A DNA stretch of 64,000 bases, taken from NCBI RefSeq assembly GCF_932294415.1, contig NC_065539.1, forward strand, positions 49,061,501 to 49,125,500. Reading direction: 5' to 3'. Position numbers and translations under genes: made by a program. This document shows positions 1-11,076 of the stretch, piece by piece. The notes under the pieces are model-generated. The model searched no databases, was not told the origin of the DNA, and saw nothing but the letters and a program-made list of their open reading frames with translations. Each line of letters starts with the position of its first letter. The first letter of the stretch is position 1. The stretch is from Quercus robur. Taxonomy: Eukaryota > Streptophyta > Magnoliopsida > Fagales > Fagaceae.

Positions 1-26
1 TGTGATGTAGAATGTATATATCCATA

Positions 27-165
27 ACACAATACTTTTTGCCGCCCATGAACTCACCCTAGGTATTCCAACAAGGCAAAGCTAGCTACCCAAGCCTCTC
101 TTCAATTTTAGGCAGACCAAATCATGAAAGCTCTCTCTATATCAGCTTGCTTGCTCTGTAAATAC
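27..165 (+). promoter_or_regulatory. Core promoter of DMP copy 1
   Basis: About 140 bp here are nearly identical to the sequence before the other two tandem DMP genes (8911-9068 and 17314-17467), including the block TTTTTGCCGCCCATGA and the stretch GCAGACCAAATCATGAAAG. The TATA position reads TGTAAATA at 157-164, whereas both sister copies read TATAAATA. The conserved TTGCTACTTACAAGT that follows (178-192) is probably the early 5' leader. Confidence 0.6.
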
Positions 166-228
166 CCCAAAACTTAGTTGCTACTTACAAGTCCCATAAC
201 CCAAAAACAAACACCAAAGCGTTCCCAA

Positions 229-846
229 ATGGGTGCCTCAAAGTCCAAGCAAAGCTCTCAGTCGTCTCAGACAACAATCAAAGACAAAACATTATCGGGA
301 CTAGGCAACCTCATTAGGCTCCTTCCAACAGGTACAGTCTTCTTGTACCAATTCCTCAGCCCTGTCCTATCCAACAATGGCCACTGTGCTACAACCATCT
401 ACAAGTACCTCACCGCTATTCTTGTCCCTGTGTCTGGCTTGTCTTGCTTCTTTTCTTCATTCACTGATAGTTATGTTGGAGATGATGGGAAAACTCACTA
501 TGGGGTTGTAACATCGAAGGGTCTTTGGCCCTCGACGGACTCTAAGAACGTGGACTTGTCGGCTTACAAGCTTCGGATTGGGGACTTTGTTCATGGCCTT
601 TTTGCGCTGTCTATGTTTGGGGTTCTGGCGCTTTTGGACCCAAAAACAGTGGGCTGCTTCTATGCGGTGTCTGATTCGTCGGAGAAGACTTTGCTCAAGG
701 TGTTTCCTCCAGCTGTTTGTATGGTTTTGAGTGGGCTTTTCATGTTCTTCCCTAACAAACGCCATGGAATTGGATACCCTTCAAGTACTGACTCTTCACA
801 GGTTTCCAAGTTTGGTGGTAGCGAAGTATCATTGACGAAAGCCTAA
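229..846 (+). CDS. DMP: DUF679 domain membrane protein (DMP), tandem copy 1
   Basis: A 205-residue intronless gene of the plant DUF679/DMP family. These are small four-span membrane proteins of ER, tonoplast and plasma membrane; some members act in gamete fusion and others in senescence or membrane remodelling. The hydrophilic Ser/Gln/Lys-rich head (1-25) is followed by the family core GLGNLIRLLPTGTVFLYQ at 24-41. Predicted membrane spans lie near 29-47, 59-77, 118-136 and 156-174, with a long loop (78-117). The tail ends in SEVSLTKA. The ATG at 229 is chosen because it matches the N-terminus of copy 3; the frame stays open upstream to about 178 but has no earlier ATG. Which Arabidopsis DMP is closest cannot be told by eye. 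Its TATA box differs from the sister copies, so expression may differ. Confidence 0.93.
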   Translation: MGASKSKQSSQSSQTTIKDKTLSGLGNLIRLLPTGTVFLYQFLSPVLSNNGHCATTIYKYLTAILVPVSGLSCFFSSFTDSYVGDDGKTHYGVVTSKGLWPSTDSKNVDLSAYKLRIGDFVHGLFALSMFGVLALLDPKTVGCFYAVSDSSEKTLLKVFPPAVCMVLSGLFMFFPNKRHGIGYPSSTDSSQVSKFGGSEVSLTKA

Positions 847-1595
847 GCAAGTTCTGAGTGTGGTTTCTTTGGTTTTTTCTTATTCTGAATTTGTTGCCTT
901 AAATTCATGTTTCCCTGTTGTATTTACGCGTATGTAGGCCGGGAAGGATATTTCCTTATAGTAGATGTACGTAGAAATCATGTTTGGAAGTGAAAAAAAA
1001 AGGGGTTTGAAATATCACATATATTTGTACTTTTCTCTCCTTCTCGATCTCTCTGTTTATATATGGGTTGGGCTCCTAGTGTAACTTTAATTATAGGTAT
1101 ATAAAATTAAACAAACGCATAAAAGAAATCCATAAAAAAAAAAAAATACCAGGGACACACCACACACACAAAGAAATCAACAAGCCTTCCTTCCCCTCCC
1201 TCTTGAGCACATATCTAGCTCAATCTCTACTCAAATACATTTCAGCTAGCCAATTAATCACCGTACTTAAAAACAATACAAGAATTTCTCTCATTTTCAA
1301 TGTGGTTTTAAATATTTTACTCATTCCTTATTTTCTATATTAACTCACCTATCTTTATATTTATATTATCATATTTAACAATTTTAATTACATAATATTA
1401 AAATGCTACAACAACTTGTTATTAAAACATATTGACAACTAGAGACTGTTATTAGAAACATGTTGACAACTAGAGATAGATTACTCCAGGCTATAAAGGA
1501 TAAGTATGTTGTGAATTCTGCGGAGCTTACGTGGAAGTAGAAGCCGTTTATTTTTTAATGTTCATTTACAAAAAGAATTTAGAAGAAAATCATAT
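847..1595 (+). other. 3' flank of DMP copy 1
   Basis: Untranslated and downstream sequence shared with the other copies. It holds GGCCGGGAAGGATATTTCC and, near 1485-1590, a tail that recurs at 10408-10520 and in part at 19835-19880. It is the ancestral-order reference for the inversion in copy 2 and the empty-site reference for the hAT-like insert in copy 3. No gene is seen. Confidence 0.6.
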
Positions 1596-1777
1596 AGGTG
1601 TGGCAACTAGGTGGATTGGGTCATAAATAGATTAGATACACAATCACCCATTTATCTATTTATGACTCATATAAATATAAATTAAATTTCATTACCCACC
1701 AAACCCATTATAATTTGGATGGGATCCAACCCACCCATATAGCTCATTATTAGATTTATATATATATACTTACAAAT

Positions 1778-2502
1778 CAGTGGCGGCTCTAAGATTTTTT
1801 TCTAGGGGTTTCAATAAGAAGATACATCTCACGTAAAATTTGAATCTTATGGTCTAAATGGTTTTCTTATTACAAATTTGTCTAAAGTACATTCTATAGG
1901 TTTATATGACATTTTTCTTAATATAATGAACATGTTAATTGTTGTTGTTAAGTGAATTTTAATTATTACTGTTTAAAATACTTTTTTTATTAGCTTATGA
2001 CAATTATATGTTTACATTGTACTATCAATGTAAGATTTATATTATAAATAATTATACTACACTCATTTGCAAAAACTATACAATTTTGTACACATTTGTT
2101 TAGAAACAATGTAAATATTACAATGATAGTACAATGTAAACTATGAATTTTTCATTAGTTTATTTAAAATTTATTACGATCTAAATGGGCTTTTTAAAAC
2201 GATTTTAGATGGGAAAAAAAAAATTACTTTGTTGTTGGGCTTACTATTTCTCCCAAATTTTAGATAAAATTGGATTGTTGTTAGGCATTTTTTTTTTGTA
2301 TTTAAAAAGATCAAAATATTGTTAAGATGATCATAATTAAACTTATTTCAAGTGGGTTTTAAAAAAATTTGGAGTCAAAGTGTTCAAATTTTTATTTAAG
2401 AGGGTCAAATAAAAAAATATATATTATATTTAAATAAATAAAAAATTGCTAGCACAGGGGGGTTCATTTGAACCCCCTAAACCATACATGGCGCCGCCCG
2501 TT
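1778..2502. mobile_element. hAT-like non-autonomous DNA element (725 bp)
   Basis: Flanked by the 8-bp direct repeat TTACAAAT (1770-1777 and 2503-2510), the hAT target-site length. It begins CAGTGGCGGC and ends in a degraded GCCGCC-type inverse. The interior is AT-rich with a fold-back (about 2009-2143, ATGTTTACATTGTACTATCA against its inverse). No transposase coding. The ends resemble the element at 18500-19298, so the same family is plausible. Confidence 0.6.
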
Positions 2503-2510
2503 TTACAAAT

Positions 2511-4040
2511 ACCAAAAACTTATAAATTGAGACATGGAACCCAAGGGCTTGGAGATTTTGAAAGTCTCAAAGGAGAAAAAGGTAGAGGAAAATTTTTGAA
2601 AAAAAAAAAAAAAGGAAGTATTGTGTAAATATTGTCATAAGTCATAACCTAATCTAATATGTAAATAATGAATAGATAAATAAATTTAAACACAAAATTG
2701 AATTTGTTTTCTTAAAAATCTATAAAAAAAAATATAAAAAAAATACACCAATGAGATAAGAAAGATGAAAAGTAATATAAAATATACGTAAACGCTTAAA
2801 ACAATTACTCAAATATCTAGAAACATCATATAACAAAGACATAACAATTTACTACTAATTTTTTAAATAAAATATTTACAAAAAGTGAAAGGAAATTGCA
2901 CAAAAACAATCTCTTTCAACTGCACAAATTGTTCTTCATTATTGTCTAAACTATCCTATTATTTTTGAAATAAACCAAAACCTTACAATAATACAAAATA
3001 TGACATATTATAATATGATTTTCTCTCAAATTAGGTCAACAACAAACACCATTCATTAAAAGAATTTAATGTTGTAAATAAATGATAAAAAATACTTGCA
3101 TCAAGGAATACATATGAATTAGTTAATAATAGGACAATGGGGGTACAAACCTCCCGCAAGAGATCTATAATGCACTTGATTCAAACTCCTCCTATAGGGT
3201 GGTTGTCAATTTGTATCTTTTCTACTATCAAATATTAAGCAAGACTTGTTAATAACTTTTTATAGACTTTTTATTTTAAAAATTTTATTCTTTAGTGATT
3301 TCGTTTTTCAATTATAAACATTTAAATTAAATTAGAACATGTAAAAGAAAAATTATATGTAAAGTTAAAACTGTTCAAGATGAATATGTATAGACAATTT
3401 TTTTTTTTAAATTTTTCATTAATTTATTATTTAGTTATAGTATTAAAAATAAAGTAGATGAATATGTAAAGTTAAAATTGCCTAAGATGAATTTTTAAAG
3501 CCAATATATTTATATATATTTATTATTGTCAAAAAAAAATTAAAGGTGAATAAAAAAATGATATTGTGGTGGATGAGATGCTTCAACAAGCGTAACAATA
3601 ATAAATGTTAAACTTAAGTTTTTAGATATATGTAGACATAGATTAACGGGCTATTTATTTATTCTTTTAATAACAATGTCATTGGTTTTTGGTTTTTAAT
3701 TATTTTTTTTTTTGTTTTTGCAATGACTTTATAAGAGTAACTATTTAGTATTTTCAAAAAGAATGACATAGTACTTCCTCCTATAACATAAATAGTTTGT
3801 TCTACTAATTGAATACATGATAGGCGAGAGAAGAGAGTAAAATCACGTTGTACACTGAGTGCCATGAATAAATTTTCCCATTATAAATAGCTGATGCTTG
3901 GCAGCCAAAAAAAAAAACCCATATACTTGCAGCATTGCATGTTTTCCTAATGCAGCCTGGAATCTTGGTTGCATCTTGATCTTAATATCAATTGTTATTT
4001 CCATTAGCAATAACAGTAATTATGGACAGAAGATCCCTAA
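2511..4040. other. AT-rich intergenic stretch
   Basis: No supported gene. Short open frames here lack coding character. Homopolymer runs and AT-rich spacer only. Sequence near 1597-1770, just before the hAT-like element, has self-inverse pieces that may be an older decayed insert. Confidence 0.5.
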
Positions 4041-4064
4041 TTAAAACTTATCCTTGCATTATTA

Positions 4065-6000
4065 ATGCTTTTATTGCACTTGAAACTAGCCATTGGATTT
4101 ATTTCAGTGGTTGAAGATGCTAATTCTGGTGCATTGAAAGGGAGAGACAAGCACTCTTTGAGTTCAAAAAAGGCCTTGTTGATGATTATGGTAGACTCTC
4201 TTCATGGGGCCGGAGCCAAGATGAAAAGAGAGAATTGCTGCAAGTGGAAAGGAGTTCATTGCAGCAAGCAAACAGGCCACGTACTTGAGCTTGATCTGGG
4301 GTGATTCTGAAAAAACACAGGCTTTGCAAGGTAACATTAGTTCTTCACTACTTGACTTGCATCATTTGAGTTCTTTGGACCTCAGTTACAATGATTTCAA
4401 TGAGTCAAATCCTAGAATTTATTGGTTCTTTAACTTAAAATACCTCTATTTCTTTGAGGCTCAGTTTGGACACCTTTTGAATTTGGAGTCTATAGATCTC
4501 AGTGAAAATAATTTCAATTGTGTTAGAAACCTTCAGTGGCTCCCTCATTTGTCTTCTTTAAAACAACTTGAACTAAATTTAGTTGTTAGGACATATGTGG
4601 ATATTGTTAGAGACATATGTTATGTAATATTGGCTAATCTTTTGACAAAACGCACTTTACTTGTAATTGGATAGATCTATGATGAGTTTAGTACTTTAAG
4701 GAACAAGAGTTCAAGTCTAATATTGAAGTCATGCAAATCTCTCCAAGAAATAAGTGAAGAAATGTTGTTTATTAAATCTTGACAAATAGCTCAACAGATA
4801 ATATTTATCTAGGTTTAATGCTTGTGCTCAACAGCTGCTCGACAAAAACATCTATCAAGAATTACGAAATTCAGATTTCCAAATATGTTTTTATGCATAT
4901 CCAAGTGTATTTGTGTAGAGTTTCTTTTCTCACAACCCTAGACATATATAAGGATTATTTTAAAGGCCGTCAAATGTGATGCGCAAAGTGATGCAACTCA
5001 ATGCAAATTGATTGTGCATGCAAATTGTGACCGAAGACAGAATTTGCCCTAGTTCATCATATTCCTTGTAGAAACTACTGCATCTTTGCGCCAAGAGTTT
5101 TGTAACTAAGGAGCTTCTTGATCTTCATTATTTGGATGAACTGAAAAAATTTGCAGCCAACATCTTTCTCAAGTTGGTGTGTTAGTCATGTACTTGGATC
5201 CATGCATTGATTGGTTAATCACGTACTTGAAGTCATGCATTGAAATGAGAGATTGCCACTATATTGCAAGTCCAATTGGGTATTGGGGTAAGGGTTCAAC
5301 TGTAGGTTGGTCTTAGGTACTGAGATTCTTTTTACTTGTAACCGTTTATTTTGATAATAGTGGATTCTCGGAAGTGGTGACCTTAAATTCACCCGATGAG
5401 ATTTTGCCTCGGTGATTTTTCTCATTCGTAAACAAATCACCTGTATCAAATTTATTTTCCGCTGCATTTAACTTAGTTGATGATTTGTTTGTGCTACCAC
5501 GCTTATTGCAAGTGATTGAATCTAATTAATTTCATTTGGCTAAATTAATTTATTAAGTTACCAAAGGAGTCAATACATTCTTGGCATATCAAGTAATCGT
5601 CTCCCTTATTTAACAAAATTGAGCTTGAGTTCATGTGATCTTCCTCTAACCTCTCTCTCAACTCATACCCGTTTCAACTATTTGAAATCTCTTACTGCTC
5701 TTGATCTCTTACTGCCAACTTGAAGGTAGCATACCAAAATCCTTGGGTAATATTTGTACTTTAAGTTCATTGTCCCGGTCGGATAATAAGCTAAGTGGGA
5801 CAACTATTTGAGCTTATCAATAACTTGTCTTGGTGTGCAAAAAACTCACTGGAGATGTTGAATTTATCACTGAATGATCATATCATGGGATCGGTGCCTG
5901 AATTTTCAACATTTCCATCATCAAAAGAAATATATCTTGCATACAACAATATAGTCATCATGCATGTCATGCATCTTTCGCAAATTGTTCGTACTAATTA
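4065..6000 (+). pseudogene. LRR receptor-like protein pseudogene (Cf/Ve/EIX class N-terminal half)
   Basis: Remains of a leucine-rich-repeat receptor-like protein, a cell-surface class often active in defence. One frame reads [19 protein letters not shown], the next [20 protein letters not shown]: together the LRR N-terminal cap with its paired Cys and W-x-G-V-x-C. LRR units follow (HLSSLDLSYNDFNESN, LESIDLSENNFN) up to 4580, then resume after a solo LTR (4584-5591) with LPYLTKLSLSSCDLPLTSLS and SIPKSLGNICTLSSL, ending about 6000. At least two frameshifts lie before 4330, a stop in the second half, and no transmembrane segment or C-terminal repeats follow. The gene is dead; whether it was broken before or after the LTR insertion is not visible. 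Confidence 0.85.
4584..5591. mobile_element. Solo LTR inside the LRR pseudogene
   Basis: A roughly 1-kb block starting TGTTAGGACA and ending GGCATATCA that clearly matches the solo LTR at 11811-12833. The shared blocks include the start, the GGGTATTGGGGTAAGGGTTC stretch and TGATTTGTTTGTGCTACCAC. It cuts the LRR reading between NL and SNRLPYL. The target duplication is degraded (AGT on both sides). An old LTR retrotransposon remnant; family not assigned. Confidence 0.8.
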
Positions 6001-7455
6001 AGCAGATGTCTTAAATTCCCAAGTGATTATTGACTTGCTAGATGTTGGGAAAAGATAAAAGAAAACTCCAGTGGTGGTTGGAAATTGGACAGGCTTTGCT
6101 GTTTATAGTATTCTCTTGAAAAGTACAAACTTGCCTATGAGTGAGATCATGCAAGAGTGTGGAAGAAAGCTTTCTTGGCAAAGGTAAAAAAACTGTGGAC
6201 ATACCTCTAGCTTCAACTCTTTAATTTGTAGTTTGAACTATGAAGTTGTGCTGCATGGTTAGCTAGGTTTTCCTGGTGGAACTTACTTAGGTAATCAATC
6301 TAATCCATCTAATTAACATAGAAAATAACCTTTCTTGTTCAACTTAAATATGTATATATAATGTACGTTGTTTTTTTTTTTTTTTTTGGCAAAGTCCGTA
6401 ATGTATATATGTACTTGCATGCTACCGTATAGCATCATATTTAAAAAGTCAAATTCAAATCACAGCAACTCTTGTCCAAAATAGAATTGTTTGGCTTAAA
6501 CAACATAATTGGACTAGCACAATATTGTAGCTGATCAACCTTATTGCTAATAGATATATTAGTCTATCATTTTCAGGAAACCCCTCCATGGTTCAAATTC
6601 TCTCCACATTTGTAGAAAATATATCTCTGACAAGCATGTTGAACATGAGATAAGTCTAAATAAAACAAGAAATAGATTAGACGCCAATTTGATGAACTAT
6701 TTTAGTCATTTGTAGATATGACTTATGAGAGAAAGCAACGTTTATTGAACATAACATATATAATGGCACTTGGCGTCCTGGACATGCATAAATTCACCAC
6801 CCATTTCTTCTGGATAATGAACACTTCATACAACTAATTAAGTATGAAAATTAATGTTGATTATTTGACCAGGAAAATAACGAAATAGAGCATTACGTAA
6901 ATTGAATAGACTGTCCTAATCAATTAATTTGCACCTATAAGAATATGAGGGTAAGGTAATTAATGTGTACTAAAACAACATATATATAAATTTTAAAAAT
7001 TTCGTGAGTATGGGCCAGAGGCGCCTATTTTTTAATATATATTTTTTTTAGTATAAAGAAGAAATTACATAGGTTTCCCCCACACGCTTTATGAAGGTAC
7101 GTATATGCTTAGACAAAGCTTTGGATATCATCCTTTAAATAAAATTTATATAAAATAACTGCATGCTTGGTCAATCAATATTGATTTAGCTAGAGAGCTC
7201 CAAGTGACACTTTCACCACCTGAGTGGTGGGGATTATATGTTTGAAGTACTGTTTATAAGTGTAACAGAATAAATTCTAAAAGCTTCGATACTGATAGAC
7301 AATGTTGAATATACAATTAATTTGAAAAATATTAACTAAATATAATGCAAATTAAACTCAATTGATATTGGGAATTAAAAATTTTCCTTTCTTATAACAA
7401 TTATACATGCAACACCTACCGCATTCATACTTACTTGTAATCTATACGTGTAAAT

Positions 7456-8603
7456 TAGACATGGCAAAATAGGTTAGAATTTTCTAACCCAACCTGACCC
7501 AACTCAAACCTGATTTTTTGGCCTAAAGCAAAAATGGGTTGACCCGTGACCCGACTTGTGTTTTTTGTGGGTCAACCCGACCTATGACCCGAGCCATTTT
7601 TAAAACTTTTTTTTTGGTAAAAAAAATAATAAATTTAAGACAATATTGGTTTAATCGTTTGTTGTGAGCATTAAGGAAATAATTGAGACATTTATATAAC
7701 TGCATGCAAATAAATTGAAGATGAAAGGTTGAGCATTCCGTAATGAGTAAAGATTTTTAAATATTAAATAACAAAGTACATGTTAAGATAATCTGGTTAC
7801 AGTAAAGTTAAAAATATAAATTTAAAATTGTAGACATGTGAGAAACATTCATAAATGTAAAAATAGTGAAGTCAAAGTATTAAATTAACATAAATTATGA
7901 ATGTTTAGACCTATTTTTTTTATTAATTTATGTCCAAAATAAACGTCTTTTCAAAATAAATTATGATATTTTCTAGAGTGTGTTGTTTAACAATGAAATG
8001 ATATTCATAAAGAGACCATATATAAATAAGTAAATAATCAAACTTTAATGTATATTCTTAAATTGAAATAGAGTGCCAACCACTATTGATAATAAATTAT
8101 AAAATTAATTTTCAAAATTGTAAATTTCTTATATGTTTTTATTCTTTGTCAAATAAGTTATCCAATAAGTCATTTGTAATTTTGTTTTATATTTTGAGAT
8201 GTTGATATTGTGTAGACATAAAACTTGTGTATTTGTTTTACTTATCTTTGTATTATTTTGTTTTAGTTCGCAATGTTGGGATTTGTATAATTTTAAAATT
8301 ATTGAATAAGTATTAATAAGTTTAACTGAGTTCATTCTTGATATAAGTAGTGAATTCAAAGTAATGCATTTTATATCAAGTAATTTGTTGCATGACTTTC
8401 CAAATGGCAAATCCATGTTATTTTTCTTTATTAAAAAAAAAAAAAGTCATGAAAAATACAGATCAACCTAACCCGCAACCCAATTGACCCAAACTAATTT
8501 TTAACCCACTTAAAATGACCCATTTTTAACCTGTAACCCATTTGACCTGCAACCCGATCGACCCAACTTGAATTCGACTCAACCCACCGATTTGCCATGT
8601 CTA
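7456..8603. mobile_element. hAT-type non-autonomous DNA transposon (1148 bp)
   Basis: Perfect 8-bp target duplication GTGTAAAT (7448-7455 and 8604-8611). Terminal inverted repeats TAGACATGGCAAA. The paralogous site in arm B near 17041-17052 (GTGTAGATACCACATAC) is empty, which proves insertion after or independently of that copy. Many subterminal GACCC/GGGTC motifs lie within about 140 bp of both ends, typical of hAT transposase binding arrays. The interior is AT-rich with no transposase, so movement would need a relative's enzyme. Confidence 0.9.
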
Positions 8604-8910
8604 GTGTAAATACCACATACATACTTTCATCCTGAGAAAATAATCTCTTATACTCATTTTACATCCATATCTTTATACAATATCCATAATTAATGCACTA
8701 ATTATACATATTTTAAAAGTGTAGACATGAAAAAAGTGGATGTGAGAGATAAAAGACCCTTTCATCTTATATATTACAAATCAACTAAGTGTATGTAACA
8801 CTATTCTTCTCATGTCATATAAGTGTGTAATCTTCAGCAATAAATAAATAAATAAATGAAAGTGTGTCGTAATTGTAAACTTTACATAGACTTGAATGCG
8901 ATTTAGCATG

Positions 8911-9068
8911 TATCCATAACACAATACTTTTTGCCGCCCATGAACTCACCCTAGGTATTCCCACAAGTAAAGGCAAACCTAGCTACCCAACTCTCTCTTC
9001 AAGTTTAGGCAGACCAAATCATGAAAGCTCTCTCTAGTCTCTATATCAGCTTAATTGCTCTATAAATA
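8911..9068 (+). promoter_or_regulatory. Core promoter of DMP copy 2
   Basis: Conserved with the promoters of copies 1 and 3, with a good TATA box TATAAATA at 9061-9068 and the leader TTGCTACTTACAA shortly after. Confidence 0.65.
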
Positions 9069-9139
9069 CCCCAAAAGTTAGTTGCTACTTACAACTTCCA
9101 TAACCCAAAAAACAAACACTATTCTTAAACCCATCCCTT

Positions 9140-9784
9140 ATGGGTGCCTCAAAGTCCAAGCAATTCTCTCAGTCGTCTCAGACAACAATCAAAGACAAAA
9201 CACTATTAGGGCTAGGCAACCTCAATAGGCTCCTCCCAACTGGTACAGTCTTCTTGTACCAATTCCTCAGCCCTGTCCTATCCAACAATGGCCACTGTAC
9301 TACAACCATCTACAAGTACCTCACCGCCATTCTTGTCGCTGTGTGCGGCTTTTCTTGCTTCTTTTCTTCATTCACTGATAGTTACGTTGGAGATGATGGG
9401 AAAACTCACTATGGAGTTGTAACATCGAAGGGCCTTTGGACCTCGGAAGACTCTAAGAACGTGGACTTGTCGGTCTATAAGCTTCGGTTTGGGGACTTTG
9501 TTCATGGTCTTTTTGCACTGACTGTGTTTGGGGTTCTAGTGCTTTTGGACCAAAAAACTGTGGGTTGCTTCTATCCGGTGTCTGATTCGTCGGAGAAGAC
9601 TTTGTTCAAGGTGCTTCCTCCAGCTGTTGGCGTGGTTTCTAGTGGGCTTTTCATGTTCTTCCCCAACAATTGCCATGGAATTGGATACCCTTCAAGTACT
9701 AGTAATCTATCTCTAGTTGTCAACATGTTTCTAATAGTTTTTTTTTTTTTTTTGGGTAAACAACATTTTTCTAATGGTCTGTAG
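9140..9784 (+). CDS. DMP: DUF679 membrane protein (DMP), tandem copy 2 with replaced C-terminus
   Basis: A 214-residue intronless DMP whose first about 187 residues match copies 1 and 3: head MGASKSKQFSQSSQ, core LLPTGTVFLYQFLSPVLSNN, four predicted spans and FFPNNCHGIGYPSST. The last 18 family residues are gone: after SST the frame enters an inverted segment (from 9701) and runs through 27 unrelated residues, partly coded by a poly-T tract (IVFFFFLG), to a stop at 9782-9784. All four spans are kept, so membrane function may survive, but the cytosolic tail is new and more hydrophobic. The normal 3' untranslated region and poly(A) signals now lie reversed, so mRNA ending may also be altered. 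Confidence 0.88.
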   Translation: MGASKSKQFSQSSQTTIKDKTLLGLGNLNRLLPTGTVFLYQFLSPVLSNNGHCTTTIYKYLTAILVAVCGFSCFFSSFTDSYVGDDGKTHYGVVTSKGLWTSEDSKNVDLSVYKLRFGDFVHGLFALTVFGVLVLLDQKTVGCFYPVSDSSEKTLFKVLPPAVGVVSSGLFMFFPNNCHGIGYPSSTSNLSLVVNMFLIVFFFFLGKQHFSNGL

Positions 9785-10407
9785 TTGTCCACATGTTTCT
9801 AATAACAAGCTGTCATAGCATTTTAATATTATGTAATTAAAATTGTTAAATATGACCAAAAAAAAAATGTGAGTTAATATAGAAGGTAAGGAATTAGTGA
9901 AATAAATACATGTGAAAGAGAGGTAAAAGGATGCTGGTATTGATTTCTTTGTCCTTAGCATTTTTTTTTAATGGATTTCTTTTATACTTTAATTTGTTTA
10001 TTTTGATACACCGATAATTAAAGTTACAGCAGGAGCCCAACCCATATATAAATAGAGAAAAGGAGAGAAAAGTACTAACATGTGTGATATTTCAAACCAT
10101 TTTCTTTCACTATCAAACATGATTTCTACGTACGTCCACTATAAGGAAATATCCTTCCCGGCCCTTTGAGACCTAGTTTCTTTCACAAATTGAACCAGAA
10201 AGAAGGGATAAAAGTACAAGTAGTGCAACTTGGCATAAAAGGGCCAACGAACATATATACATACGCGTATATACAACAAGGAAACATGAATATAGGGCAA
10301 CAAATTCAGAATAAGAAAAAACCCAAAGAAACCACACTCAAACTTGCTTAGGCTTTCGTCAAGGATACTTCGCTACCACCAGACTTGGAAACCTGTGAAG
10401 AGTCAGT
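9701..10407 (-). other. Inverted 3' segment of DMP copy 2
   Basis: On the minus strand this reads the missing last codons (GACTCTTCACAGGTTTCCAA, ending before a TAA) and then the 3' flank, in the order seen at 790-1485 of copy 1. Left junction TCAAGTACT/AGTAATC and right junction GAGTCAGT/ACTCCAGG both carry ACT/AGT, as expected for two breaks with 3-nt staggered ends that were filled in. About 707 bp. Confidence 0.88.
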
Positions 10408-11076
10408 ACTCCAGGCTATAAATAAGGATAACTATGTTGCGAATTCGCTCTGCGGAGCTTACGTGGAAGCAGAAGCCGTTAATTTTTTAATGTACATTTA
10501 CAAAAAGAATCTAGATGAAAATCATGGGATGGCTCTATTTATAGCCTATATATTGAGATGTATATATTTGTCACTAGGCCTATATATTGAGATGTAGTGA
10601 TTTGGACTATTTAACAGTTTTAAGAAAAATTGTTAGAATTACAATTTTTGTCATAATTATTTGCTTATGTGGTGAGTTGTAAGTGATGTGATAAAAGTGA
10701 TAGATCCATATGAGTCAACCACTCTACCACTCACAACTTGCCTAATGAATAAGTTGTAGCTAAAATTGTGGTCATAACATTACTCTTTTAAGGGTTAGTC
10801 TGTGCATGCATGTATGCTTGGTAGCCCTCCTTGGTCCTCCTCAGGCCTATTTATTTATTTATTAATTTTCCAATAAAGGACATGTCATAACTGAGGAAGA
10901 CCTTGTTTTAGCTATAAAATAGGAGGTCAGGCATGTTTAGCGTCTAATAGAGTAATAGTGGTAATAGTAATTTAATATTTATAGAATCTTTTGCAGGAAA
11001 ATGGAGTATTTCTAGACTATGCAGAAGAAATAAGTTGAGAACTCATGCAATACCTAGGGTATTATACGGGGTGTAA

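Larger units (their letters stand above)
6105..11065 (+). repeat. Segmental duplication arm A (DMP copy 2 unit)
   Basis: This block pairs with 15865-20265. Matching anchors run in order: CTCTTGAAAAGTACAAAC; GGAAACCCCTCCATGGTTC; the promoter; the DMP gene; and the downstream stretch with GACCTTGTTTTAGCTATAAA against GACC-like sequence near 20110. Differences are mostly whole insertions (hAT element 7456-8603) or the inversion 9701-10407. So a unit with about 3 kb of upstream DNA was copied, not just the coding frame. Apart from the DMP gene, no gene is seen in it. Confidence 0.85.

Noticed and set aside
10610-10790. Possible MITE downstream of DMP copy 2 (TAAGAAAAATTGTTAGAATT start)
   Set aside because: Inverse pairing is weak and borders could not be fixed.
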